Source: Haliotis asinina
Taxonomy: Eukaryota > Mollusca > Gastropoda > Lepetellida > Haliotidae
Reading direction: 5' to 3'
DNA length: 64,000 bases
NCBI RefSeq assembly: GCF_037392515.1
Contig: NC_090295.1
Span: 23,414,501 to 23,478,500, forward strand
Part shown: positions 11,301 to 22,195 of the stretch, one piece after another
Layout: every line of letters starts with the position of its first letter
Position numbering within the stretch: the first letter of the stretch is position 1
The notes under the pieces: generated by a model
Seen by the model: the letters and a program-made list of their open reading frames with translations, nothing else
The model's database searches: none
Told to the model about the DNA's origin: nothing
Translations under genes and position numbers: made by a program

Positions 11301-12936
11301 CGTCCTGCCCAAACAGAGCCTAGCAGTGATAGGCTGCATGGACCCAGACGGTCCTATTCCCCCGGTAACTGAGCTCCAATGTCGACTGGCTGTCAGGGTA
11401 TTCAACGGCAAACACCAGCTTCCTCATGTCAAGGTCATGATGAAGGACATCAAGAAGAGAGATGACTACGTTCTGAAGAAATATGGTCGTTTTAAATACA
11501 GGGTATGTTGTTGGATGTCATATTTTCAATTGTCTGGTCCAGACTCGATTATTTACAGACCGCCATATAGCTGTAATATTGCTGAGTGCGGCGGAAAACT
11601 AAACTCACTCACTCACTCATATTTTCAGCACCCATAAGTTCCGCGTTACAGCTGATATTCAGTAACCCATGCTTGTCGTACGAGGTGATTAAGGGGATCG
11701 GATGGTGAGGCTGGCTGACTTGACTGACACATGTCATCGTATCTCAGTTGCGTAGATCGATGCTAATGATGTTAAACACTGGATTGTCTGGTCCAGACTC
11801 GATTATTACAGATATATGGCTGGAATATTGGGGCGTTAAAGAGCAAATCCACAAACCAACCAAAAAGAGTCTTTCAGAATTGCCTCTCAATAATCCTATT
11901 TATTATTATTTGTCACAAATGACACGGGTGGTGAATCAATCATGGAATTTTGGTTTGGCATGGTTTCTTTAACGTCGTAAACGTTCGTCTTGAAGAGTTG
12001 CGTCCCTTGCATGCGTCGGGGTCCTGTGCTTGACATTTTGGATTGCATTGATTCAGGGCATGAAACTCCCAAGATTTAGATGTAAACATTGACAGCCATG
12101 ACCAAAACTTACATGTCCACAAATCCTCACATGTGTATGTCTAAAGTTTAACCCGGCCGTCGGGCAGGTGTATTTGAAAATCTGGTTAATTCGCAGCTTG
12201 ATTATGAACTTCCCCTGAACCCGTAGCGTTCACTACAGTAGTAAATGTCTCAGGTCTATATCATATCTGCTTGGATTCTCTCTCCATATATGCTGATAGG
12301 TATGATACTGATTTTTTTAGTTTTCAAGACAACTTTATACATAAATAAACTCTTCTAAACTACTGCTTATGCGTCATAAAATGACATTTTTTTTATTTAT
12401 TTTATTGCAATTTGTATCTTTTTACTATGATCAAATTAATTCTCACATGCCAAATTAAAATTACAATATATTTGTCACAAGGCTTCAAATACGTTTCAGT
12501 TGGCAGTTACAACTCTCATGTTTCTAGAAATACTGTTGTGTCGAAGTATGAAGAACTGGGTAAATGTTTCGAGGTATCCGAGGTACAAGTCATGACTGAA
12601 TAAAGAATCCACAGGGACTAAGATTGTTCTTCGACACCTCCGTCAGTTTGATCAGAGTTTGGCACAGCCAGGATGTTTAATTGTATATGTTCTATGTTGT
12701 AGCTTCCACACACCCCTTACCGTGACGAGTTGGCAAAGGAACTGGGCGTCTCTCCTTCATGGTGGGACCTGATCAAAGCTGGACCCAGGCTGGCCTATCA
12801 GTACCTCCATGGCCCAGCCTTCTCTTACTTTCACCGTTTGTGGGGTCCAAATACATGGCCGGAAGCCAAACAAGCCATCTTCAACGCGCTGGATCCCAGG
12901 CATAGCCAATGTGCTGAAAAACCTAACAACTCATAG
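5360..12936 (+). CDS. Flavin-containing monooxygenase, copy FMO-1 (six coding exons, no C-terminal anchor)
   Basis: Exons: 5360-5477, 6889-7344, 8902-8957, 9525-9915, 11261-11502, 12703-12936; all junctions are GT-AG and phases are 1,1,0,1,0, giving 498 residues. FMOs use FAD, NADPH and O2 to oxygenate soft nucleophiles (N, S) at the endoplasmic reticulum. Seen: GAGVSG at residues 11-16 (FAD Rossmann turn), IGGLW at about 39-43, the FMO signature [11 protein letters not shown] late in exon 2, GNSNSAGE at about 192-199 from the 56-nt exon 3 (NADPH turn), and LFATGY near 322-327. The start ATG lies ten codons before GAGVSG, as in the other copies. The NADPH turn reads GxSxxA rather than the usual GxGxxG/A. 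Exon 6 is 75-114 nt shorter than in the other copies: the protein ends KPNNS without a hydrophobic tail, and the stop abuts a SINE. It may be a soluble or peripheral enzyme. Catalytic activity is not shown by sequence. Confidence 0.93.
5575..5745 (-). mobile_element. SINE family B in FMO-1 intron 1
   Basis: Contains TTTTAGCAATATTCTAGCAATATC, GTGGGGAATCGAACC and the inverted head CCACTAGGCTGCCCAACC. Confidence 0.8.
5823..6038 (+). mobile_element. SINE family B with long (CTCA)n tail
   Basis: Head GGGCGGTGGGGAAGCCTAATGG, B-box-like GCTTCGATTCCTC, tail AGTGGCGTAAAATC followed by a pure run of about 70 bases of CTCA repeats. It lies in FMO-1 intron 1. Confidence 0.85.
9306..9330 (+). repeat. (ATG)n microsatellite in FMO-1 intron 3
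   Basis: Eight ATG units followed by imperfect GATGATGG and TGGGG repeats. Confidence 0.85.
10505..10825 (+). repeat. (CTA)n compound trinucleotide tract in FMO-1 intron 4
   Basis: About 320 bases of CTA/CTG/CCA triplets. It is the same sort of triplet alphabet as the large satellite at 55-61 kb in reverse complement, but with no larger unit visible. Confidence 0.9.
11531..11620 (+). mobile_element. SINE family A 3' part
   Basis: TTGTCTGGTCCAGACTCGAT...GTAATATTGCTGAGTGCGGC...(CTCA)n. It lies about 28 bases after the FMO-1 exon 5 donor. Confidence 0.85.
11640..11845 (+). mobile_element. SINE family A, second copy in tandem
   Basis: Full-length-like order from TTCAGTAACCCATGCTTGTCG through ATGGCTGGAATATTGGGGCG. 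It directly follows the preceding 3' part. Confidence 0.85.
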
Positions 12937-13095
12937 TGAGTCAGTGAGTTTAGTTTTAAGCCGTGTTTAGCAGTTCCAGCAATATCCCAGTGGGGGTCAC
13001 CAGAAAATGAGCTTGGCACATTGTACCTATGTGGGGAATTGAGCACGGGACCAGCGAACGCTTTAATCACTATAGGCTACCCCACAGCTCCTGGA
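12937..13095 (-). mobile_element. SINE family B abutting the FMO-1 stop codon
   Basis: The inverted tail (TGAGTCAGTGAGTTTAG...) starts directly at the TAG stop of FMO-1, and the TAG itself fits the SINE's (GTGA)n tail. The inverted head is CACTATAGGCTACCCCAC. This probably supplied the present 3' end of the gene. Confidence 0.8.
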
Positions 13096-13914
13096 AGCGT
13101 GGAAAATCAAACAGACGGAAATAGACTGTAATGTACATTGTGGTCTTTATTTTAAAAAAAAATATTTATTTCTCAGACTAATGGGGTTTCAAGATCGTAC
13201 TGTCCTCAGTGAATAAATAACAATCTACCGACTATTCACGTTGTTACCTGTTCGTTCTCAAGTTGAAACTTTAAGTCAGAAATGAATCCGAAATTGTTCA
13301 GTACGAAACCAGCAAACAGCTGACACATGTTCTGTATCTTACAATTGCATTGTAAAATTAAATAAATTTCCAGACCAACACAAATCACTAAAAAGGAAAT
13401 ACCCTGGCAAAACAATATCGAAGGCAATATTATATGAAATCGGTGATTAAAGCATGGGTTACTGAAGGACTTTTCTACCCCGGATCTATCTTCACGGATC
13501 GCAACAGAGGACAACCTTCCAAAATAGATCTGTGCTCAGTGTTTAAAACAAAGTTTCATGAATATTCTCAACTATTTGAGACCTCAAATAGTAGTCTCTT
13601 GCCTAGATTAGTCAGATAATGTACGAAAGGTCTTGATTAGTTCTACATGGTTGCAGCCTTTGAAATACACCACGGCCTTTCCATCACGTGACTAGAAAGT
13701 CACCCAGAATACCTAGTACAATCCATTTGCGACAAAACAAACACGATGAATCGTTAAGATGGTGGACAATACATGCAAAGGAAAGGACTTTAATCAAATA
13801 AACATTTTTGATAGTAACTGTCCAACAGTGTACCTTGTCACAAACAATTCCAAGAAACATAACAAAGTTAAGTCAGATTTCAGGTTTTTAATCGATTCAA
13901 GAATTACAACTGAA

Positions 13915-14040
13915 CGGAGGTACTGGCGTTTGTAAGGAATCTCTTCTCCGGAGGCGGTTCACCCTGTGCCGACAGATGCTCGTAGTTGCTGTCTGAATTG
14001 CTTTCCTTTGAACGAAGTCATCTGCTTTTCTGGCCTCGCT
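13915..14040 (-). CDS. Possible last exon of the same unidentified minus-strand gene
   Basis: Minus strand: a good acceptor (TTTCTTTCAG) at about 14041 is followed by a frame that meets a TGA after six codons and then continues open as SNSDSNYEHLSAQGEPPP... to a TAA near 13915. A second, weaker AG just before the SNSDS stretch would skip the TGA in the same phase. The charged tail with a YEHL-type tyrosine motif looks like the cytoplasmic end of a membrane protein. An AATAAA on the minus strand lies near 13.15 kb. It could be a decayed exon or chance. Confidence 0.25.
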
Positions 14041-14049
14041 GAAAGAAAC

Positions 14050-15420
14050 ATCAGTGTTGTTAAAGAATCTTCTGTTTAATTGTTTGGAGGTATATCACAT
14101 CACTGATGTCATTTGTTCAGAAACAGACATCATATGTGAGCTTCAAAAATTTCTTTAATACACGATTGAGATATTATTCATTTAACCGCAAATCGTGGTA
14201 TTCATATTAAGGTATCTAGGTAATTGTGGCATAAAAAGCAGACATGTGCCTACACGCATATTGGCCGACTTTAGAACTGATACCTCTTACAGTATCTCAT
14301 TACTAAAATCAGTAAATAGGAATGTTTACGAAGTCTAATGAAATGTAAGGGGTATGTCTTATATTAAAAGCGTCAATGTTAACTGCATACATCATTTTGC
14401 ATCCATTTGATTTACGTCCCTGGTTTGTCTGTTATTAACAAATTATCATGAATCACAGTACCTTGTAACAATGGACTATCGGTGACATGTGGACGGTCCG
14501 TTCAGTGAAGTGTTCGGTAGTGTCAGAGTCATATAGGCATGTCGCAGTTGTTGTCCGCGTTAAGAAACTCCTGCTGCCTTTAGGAGTAGACTGACCGTCT
14601 GTGTCAGTGGGTGTCCACTGATGAGGACTTCAGCAAACCATGCATCAGCTAACTTGTAGCTGAGATTTCTCAAGTACAGACTGGTACACGAACCCTTGTG
14701 TGGCCTGAATAAATCATGTGGATAATTAATAAAAGAATCCAAAAGAAACCGTATTCTCAGTAATGTCAGGAGAATATCATAATAATCACTTTCCTTATGT
14801 AACTTCAAACAAATCAAATGTACCGTGTACCATAGATACATATATCCTTAAAAACCTTGAAAGTAATAGTACTGTTTTATGACACTTATATGAAATATAA
14901 TATTATTATAAATGAACCCCAACTCATACGCGCCATAATGCAGGTACTTGCATAATGATTATTACCACATTAAACGAACTGTTACACTTACTAAAGGGAT
15001 ATATACATGTACAGTCGCACTAGAGGAGTTTGCTGTCTTTGACAGTGACTGCTTTTCGTCCGTATTTTCTATGCTATGCTCCGCTCTAAATCCCTGCCGC
15101 CGTCGAAGTTGCGTATCGTTTGGTGGATGTACGCACTCTTACCGACTCCGAGTACTCGGTGCTTGTCCCTTGCGCGAAGGGCAAAACTGTTTTGCGCTAT
15201 AAACAAACATTCATGTTTCTTTGCAAACAGCCAACAAGAACAAATGAATTCTAAGTAAGACATGTACAGAACACTTCTTCATTTTTATATGGAAAACCCG
15301 TAAATTAGTTGAGCGTGGAGCGCGCAACTTGTGGATGCATTGCGCTTTAATGTTGCGGGAGACTTACCAAGTCAGAGCACGCTACGGAAACACTAATTTA
15401 CAGTGAAAATTAGTTGACTT
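14050..15420. other. Intergenic DNA, no gene recognised
   Basis: Short open frames on both strands without family motifs. A minus-strand 93-codon frame (14560-14841) has no supporting splice context. Confidence 0.4.
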
Positions 15421-15429
15421 TGCTTTAAG

Positions 15430-15535
15430 TTGGAGAAAGTCCTCAGTCTATCGATTAGTTTCGCTCGTGAAGCCCTAACGGCCTCGAACGAGCCTCACCA
15501 GCGAAACTAGTTGACGGATTTTCTCCTACACCTAA
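15430..15535. repeat. Short imperfect fold-back
   Basis: GTTGGAGAAAGTC...GATTAGTTTCGCT pairs with AGCGAAACTAGTTGACGGATTTTCTCCTAC about 50 bases on, so the segment can form a stem-loop. It may be a MITE remnant. Confidence 0.55.
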
Positions 15536-15539
15536 AGTG

Positions 15540-16480
15540 GATCATATACAATGGAATATCCCCGTTAATCGAAATTTGTTCTAGGTGTGCCCATTGGCGC
15601 TGCGAAGAAAGGCAGTCACAAAAAAGGACACGAGGCGTTATTTTCATGAATACAACCGATCTTCTGCACATTCTGCCATTCGAAACTATTCGACTCTTCC
15701 CGTGACCTACAAGAAGGCCTGCAGGAACGACATGAGTAGTTATGAAGGCTCTTCTCAAGTTAGATCACGTGCTTTGTGTCCCTGTGCCAAGTGCACGAGG
15801 AACCTGTGCTGCGTCATTGACAACTCGCACTGCTTGTTTGACGACAGCTTACTGTTTCTGTGCGTGTTCAAACATAACGAGCGTCTGATAGAATACCATA
15901 AACTTAATTGTAACAAGCGACACCCTTGCCTATTCACAAATATAAGCGCATTTTTTTTCTTATCCTCATCTTTAGTTTTGCCAGTAATCAGAAACATTAA
16001 TCAGATTTGAAAACTAACCTTCGCAGTTTCAATGAAGACGCTCTCGTCACATTTTACGTCGCATTTTGACAAACAATCGATTTTGTTACTGGCACACAAA
16101 TATTTATTACGAATACTCACATATGAAAAGAAAGCAAGTGAGCACGCAGGAATATATCTATTCATAAGTTCGCTTTAGCACATTAAACCTAACACTGTTT
16201 CCGTTCCACGCGGGGCACGTGCGTTATGTTAAAAGCCATGTGCAAAACAGATGACGGTGTCACTCTCGGCTGATGATTTCGTCTGTACAAAACAAATAGT
16301 CTAAGGTCAGTGTCACGGATACTTTCATCCATGTCGGTTTTTAATAAGCTTTCCGGAATTCCATTAATATCTTTTCTCACAACATACATCTGCAATCAAA
16401 GGATTGACGATTCATGCACACGGATTCAGTCACAACAGGGGCCATGTGTTTTATCGTGAACTAGTCATTCACACAATAGT
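15540..16480. other. Intergenic DNA, no gene recognised
   Basis: A 141-codon plus frame (15585-16010) is Cys-containing but matches nothing I know and has no splice or promoter context. Confidence 0.35.
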
Positions 16481-16501
16481 GAGTGAGACGGACCATACGA
16501 T

Positions 16502-16795
16502 GGGTTGGTGGGGTAGCCTAGTGGTTAAAGCGTTCGCTCGTCACACCGTCATGGGTACAGTGTGTAAAGTCAATCAGGTGTCTTCCGACGTTATATTGAT
16601 GGAATATATCCGACAAACATCCTGACGCTTTGAGTGAGTGAGGTTCTACGCCGCTCTTACTAATATTCCAGCAATACCACGGCGGGGGACACCAGAAATG
16701 GGCTTCATATATTGTAATACCCGTGTGGGGAATCGAACTCGGGAATTCGGTGTGACTAGAGAACGCTTAAACCAAAGGGATACCCAACACCCCTG
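16502..16795. mobile_element. Inverted dimer of SINE family B, copy 1
   Basis: A plus-strand family B copy (head GGTTGGTGGGGTAGCCTAGTGG) ends in ATATATCCGACAAACAT and is followed after about 10 bases by a minus-strand copy (GTGAGTGAGGTTCTACGCCGC ... GGGATACCCAACACCCC). The same junction recurs at 34.6-34.9 kb. Confidence 0.8.
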
Positions 16796-17463
16796 GCAGC
16801 AATCTTCTTCTTAACATTGTCATATTGAGATCTATGCAAAAGTGACAGTTGATTCAGTTTCCAGATTCTATTCAACAATTGTGTGTTTTCAATATGATTA
16901 ATTTTTTAAAAAGCACATGGGACTATCACGCCTAGGAACTGCGTCAGAAATACATATAGTGGTATAGATCCTACCCTATTACTATATAAAAGGAACTTTT
17001 CGTGTTGTTTATTTAGTAAATTTCTCAATTCACTCGAATTACTGAAAAAATAACCTGGTGCTTTAACGCTTATCATCTTATGGAAAAGTGTTCATTTTTG
17101 TTGTCATCTGTCAACAAGTGGTATGAAATAGGTTTTTGCATATAATATATTAAGACTACCTCTTGTTGAACCGACAGTTGTCCTTAAAGTATCTAGTTGT
17201 AGTTTTTTTCTAAATCGGTATTCTCAGCAACGGTACAATTATCACACACGTGACAATAATAATCAAATAGCGGTAATCTGAAAGACTGAAACATAATTTG
17301 AAGTGATCTAAAAATGCCAAACGTCTCGAGCCAAAATTTATCATAGGAGTAACTCTATCTACAATGATGCTCGTTTGAAGAGCTCTATTAGCTTCTTTTG
17401 TAAATATAAGACCCAAGTGTTCACGTTGTTCAGCTTCACGTACATACATTTTTTTAGACTAAT

Positions 17464-17530
17464 TGTGGGGCACAGTGGTGTAGTGTTTAGCATGCTGGCC
17501 TCATGCTAACCGGGTTTGAATCCTACACTC
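17464..17530 (+). mobile_element. tRNA-like SINE head, another family
   Basis: GGTGTAGTGTTTAGCATGC (A-box-like) and CCGGGTTTGAATCCTACAC (B-box-like) at tRNA spacing. It lacks a clear acceptor stem, so it is a SINE head rather than a tRNA gene. Confidence 0.5.
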
Positions 17531-17617
17531 TTGTTCGAATGAATCCTTTTTCATGGAAACGGCTGTCATAGTCAGAATCTTGAGGTGTTTGGGTCTCACC
17601 ATCCTCGCCACCCCTAC

Positions 17618-17753
17618 CTCATATGCATGTAAATCTATCTGCTCTCCATCTCCGACTTCCCGAGATTCCTGGGGCTCGTGCCCCCTTCTTAGCATCCTGC
17701 TTTTGCTTTCAACCGGTGGTAAATCACTCGGGTCCAGAGCTGGAACTTCAGAA
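17618..17753 (-). CDS. Possible internal exon of an unidentified minus-strand gene
   Basis: On the minus strand a CAG acceptor precedes an open frame starting SEVPALDPSDLPPVE and ending EQIDLHAYE, followed by GTAGGG. The composition (acidic, proline-rich, tyrosine-containing) looks like a cytoplasmic tail rather than random sequence, and it ends in phase 0, matching the candidate last exon near 14.0 kb. A 77-bp tandem copy immediately upstream repeats the acceptor and the first 15 codons with changes. I do not recognise the protein; it could be a chance open frame. Confidence 0.28.
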
Positions 17754-17860
17754 CTGACCATTGACGTTACTGATTACTTAATATTTCAACCGGTGGTGAA
17801 TCACTCGGGTCCAAAGCTGAAACTTCAGAACTGACTATTGACGTTACTGATTACTTATTT
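17707..17860. repeat. 77-bp tandem duplication
   Basis: The block beginning TTTCAACCGGTGGT and running to ACTGATTACTTA occurs twice in direct succession with about five differences. It overlaps the candidate minus-strand exon start. Confidence 0.9.
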
Positions 17861-18799
17861 CGAACATTGCCCCAGATACAGGCACTGTGTATACATGAGG
17901 GGGAAAATCAGTTCATATGGGAAAGATTTGGACTTGTTTCATATCAACCATTTATATGTGATATCTCTAACATGAACTCCAAGGTATCCTTTTTGTCATA
18001 CAATGTACTTATTTTGATTTGTATAAAACAAGAATGTTATTAAGAAGCGTATTTGTATTCAAAGTCTCGTGTCCAAAAGTATAAATATGTAGTTTCATAA
18101 TATCCAAGTATATTATGAACTTCATGGTAACCATATTAGCTATAAAAAAAACAACAACTACAAACCTGCTGATCAGTGATGTACGTGACGTAAGAAAAGG
18201 TTGACAATGAAAGTCCACAATTTCACATCTTTTATGTACGGATGTTCCAGTCTTCAGGCATCTTCCAATCTTAATAAAATGCTAAGAAAGTGGTCTTACG
18301 CAGTAGATTTACTTGTACGTATAGGCTGGTTCCCAGACTTACACCATGCAAGGCAACCTGGGAACAGCTTAATTTACTTATTGATGTCCCTTTTGAAAAT
18401 GTATTTATTAATGCAAAATAACGAGAGATGTTGCAACACTTGCAAATATTGTAACACTGGCCTTCAAGTAAGTCAAGTATTTTTATTTCCTGTAATAGAT
18501 AGTGAACATTTGGAAATAATGATTTTTGTACAAAGTAAAGGAGTATAAAAAGACACCTAGTCCCAGTTTTGTTTGACGTAAACAATACGCAAAGGACTAT
18601 GGCTGTAATATGGGAAAGGAAAGTGGAATACAGGTGGGATGGAGGTGTTACAGAAACCCTGCCCAACCTGGACCAGGGATTGCCAGAGCACTTAGCAAAG
18701 TTATTAGTTGACTTATCTCTCTGGGTACCCATATTCTGCTGGGTGAATAGAAGCAATTTTGGAATCAATTAAACACGACAAATATACAGCCTTAACAGC

Positions 18800-20110
18800 T
18801 CTTGAAGACAGTAGAGAAACCTTTTAGTTTCATGGGACAACCCAAAATGTTCTGGATCTGCTTGAGGACAATTAACCAGCTAAAGTAATGTTTCAAGTAA
18901 TTAAAGCTGAACAGTAGACATACCATTTCTCATACCTTCTCTTCAGACAGGATGTTGCACTTGATAACAATTTGTACCATATTCCAGATAATAATGTACT
19001 GACATTAAATACTCCTATGTCAGCACTGTAAGTAATACGCCACGTTAAACAGCATGGGAACAATAGACCCCTTGGACCTGGTGGCATTGTTGCTGAATAT
19101 TTCAAGTCTGCAGAAAAACAAATTACTCAGGTTTTATCTATAATATATTATGATATATACACGTATGTTTGAGAGTGGTATCTTTCAAGATAAATAGGAA
19201 ATCATTTGTTCTCATCTTCAGTGTGGTCATATGATTGGTGTCAACATTTATTGCAGTATATCTCACATCGAGAGGGGCGGTGGGGTAGGGGTGGTCCGAA
19301 TAATTGAAATAATTGAAGATCGGTTGCAATGACTAAATGACCAAGCGATTGATCATGTTTTCTCTGATCGAACATAAACAATATTGGAAGACTTGCTTTA
19401 ATTAACAGACTGAGTGTTTTTCACAAGGCTGGTTTAGTCTGTGCCATTCACCTGACACTTCATAAGCACTAGAAGCTCGTCCTAAGTCATGACTGGTACA
19501 TGAAATTCATGTCCTTCTTCCAAGATGGGAAATTTGCAAATGCAATTTATGCAATTTGCTAAAAAAAAAACCCCAAACTACATGTTTCGTCCTAATTCGT
19601 TTTTGTGCATCAACAGACAAACAGGAAAATTTGAGAAACAACGCCAACCAATGATTGGTTGGTAGTAATGAACCCGTCATCAGTTACGAGATTTTCACCA
19701 ATTCCAGTTCCGATTTAACCAACACTGGTAGCCTCGTGGTTGAAGTTTGGCCTCATGGAATTTTGCTAAAGGTGACACAATCCATACTCACTCTCATCTA
19801 TAATTGTATGTAACATGCTCGGATTGAATCTTTAAATGTTAGACTAGAGATAGACAGAGATAGTGTGCTGTTAACAACATCATTGATGACTCTCAAGCTG
19901 GAGTTATACCCAACTATTCCACAGTCCATCATATATTTTCGTTACAGGCAACTATCCAAAAACTGTGCTAGTAAAATGAAAAGAAGGTTTTATTGTCTAT
20001 TTGTAGAATTTTCAAAACCTTTTGATAATGTTGATCACAATACACTGCTACAAATCTTGACTGATATTGGTTACTGTGGAAAGTTAATCACCCCTCATTG
20101 CCTTAATGTA
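18800..20110 (+). mobile_element. Decayed LINE reverse transcriptase
   Basis: Near 19040-19130 a plus frame reads KQHGNNRPLGPGGIVAEYFK, the start of a non-LTR RT domain. Near 19895-20090, in shifted frames, come GVIPNYSTVHHIFSLQATIQ and RRFYCLFVEFSKPFDNVDHN, the RT finger/palm A motifs. Stops and frame changes are frequent and roughly 600 bases between the two parts are unrecognisable, so the copy is dead. The clade was not determined. Confidence 0.8.
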
Positions 20111-20203
20111 TGGTGAACTATGTGTTTTTGTTCAAACACCTGATTGCTTATGTATATTACATCACGTGCATTATAGATATGTATATCGCAACCATGCTTT
20201 TGT

Positions 20204-20285
20204 GCCGCAGCGTAGCCTAGTGGTTAAAGCGTTCACCCATCAAGCCGAAAATATGGGTCGATTTCCCATCAAAGTCACTCACTTA
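20204..20285 (+). mobile_element. SINE family B, deleted copy
   Basis: Head GCAGCGTAGCCTAGTGGTTAAAGC and GGGTCGATTTCCCATC, then straight to (CTCACT). Confidence 0.75.
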
Positions 20286-20299
20286 CTCTGATAATACTT

Positions 20300-21120
20300 T
20301 TTATACTTTTGTCGGTTATTGGACACCCCTGCATCTCTGTTGATGATTTACATTATGCTGACAAATGTTTTCGATGCAACACGAGATCACAGTCCTATTT
20401 TATAATATTCATAGATTCTGTTGTGTATTAAATCCATTGTATATCTTATACATAGCCCCATGGCCACGGGTTCTCTAGGATATTAATTTGGACCAAATAC
20501 ACAATAGGATCATATTTCGGTAGGCATCGGATTCACTAGGTATTCCTTGTTAATTTAATTTGCATTCTGTTTGGTAGAGAAGTCATAACGTTTCCTTCTA
20601 CGTCAGTGAGGCGATATATTACCACTGGAATCTCCCAGATCACTAACAAATGTTTTTGTGAATTTTGTGAAAACACATGGAGGACGAACCATCGTTTACT
20701 GATGATAGTTCTGCAATATCGGCAGCAAACCACAAATCCAAAACAGATTCCCTATAATGTAAGAGCAAACAAGCAATATTGTTTTGGCTTATGGCAGTTT
20801 ACCATACTTTTTGTAAAATATTTATGAAGATGCATTTATGTATTTTCAGAGAATTTATGCAGGTGTAAATAAATGTTATCTTTAATTCACTGGGGCGTGG
20901 TGATAAAATGAAGGTTTTTGCATGTTGGCTTTTGTTATCATGCATGTTGATTTTTATCAGCAGAAGATATATGCCCCTCGTCAATATCATTAGATTCACA
21001 AATGAATGATGATAAGCCTGAGTTGCTGAAGATAAGTTCCAGCACATGTATAGAAGTGTGCAGTGTTTAGCAATGTTTGTTTGAAGATGCTGATGCTGAC
21101 AAACTAAAACGTCCCATCTC
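20300..21120. other. Intergenic DNA, no feature recognised
   Basis: AT-rich with short frames only. Confidence 0.4.
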
Positions 21121-21130
21121 CCACCGCCTA

Positions 21131-21775
21131 CACCTTATCCACTCACTAACTCCCCCTCTCAACTCAATCTCATCCATCAGCCTGCCCACCCTACTCCCTC
21201 ACTCACTTTCACTCGCTAACATTCTCACTCACTCTCTCACTCGCTAACCTGCTCACCCACTCTCACCCACTAACCTGCGCACTCACTTTCACCTACGAAC
21301 CTGCTCACTCGCTCACTCACTCTCACCCACTAACCTGCTCACTCACTCACTCTCACTCACTAACCCGCGCACTCACTTACTTTCATCCATGAACCTGCTC
21401 ACTCGCGCACACACTCACTCACTAACCTACTCACTCACTCACTCTCACCCACTAACCTGCTCACTCACTCACTCTCACCCACTAACCAGCTCACTCACTC
21501 ACTCTCACCCACTAACATGCTCACTCTCACCCACTAACATGCTCACTCACTCACTCTCACCCACTAACCTGCTCACTCACTCACACCCACTAACTTGCTC
21601 TCTCACCCGCTCACTCACACTCACTCACTATCCTGCTCACTCACTCACTCACTTTTACCCGCTAACCTGCTCACTTACTCTCACCCACTAACCTGTCCAC
21701 TCATCCACTCTCGCCCACTATTCTGCTCACTCCCTCTCACCCGCCAACCTGCTCACTCATTCACTCACTCAGGAC
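21131..21775 (+). repeat. CTCACT/AACCTG minisatellite
   Basis: About 645 bases of units of roughly 24-30 bp built from CTCACTCACTCTCACCCACT and AACCTG. It resembles an expanded SINE (CTCACT)n tail. The Thr/Ser/Leu/His frames in it are artefacts. Confidence 0.9.
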
Positions 21776-22195
21776 AGATAACCACTCGACATACTTTCAA
21801 GATGTTATCACTAAAACACCAACACCTTGTTATCACAGTTCCGATTTCCATTATCCAAACCTATCGCTCTCACGGCTGGGTTCGGTCCAGCAATCAGAAA
21901 TCACATTAACATTTTTCACGCTTAAAATTATTTACTTACACGTATATTTATGACAGTGCTTTATGACGCATTCATCCATGGGTTGTATAAATATTTAGGA
22001 ATTTTGTGCAAAGGCATTTTTTTCGGGAGACTCTGAGTGATATAGACTGTCTGTGTGTGACACGGTGACATTATATTACTAATGTGCATGATAATATCAT
22101 AAATATTCATACTTTCGTATTATGAGACTTGATCTGAAATTTTTATTGAATGTTCAAAGAATTGTTTGACGGTTTTAAAAATCATTTGGAAGGAA

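Noticed and set aside
18271-18768. Minus-strand 165-codon frame
   Set aside because: No recognisable motif or splice signals; it overlaps the region leading into the LINE relic on the other strand.
21389-21909. Thr/His/Ser/Leu repeat proteins
   Set aside because: Translation of the CTCACT minisatellite.
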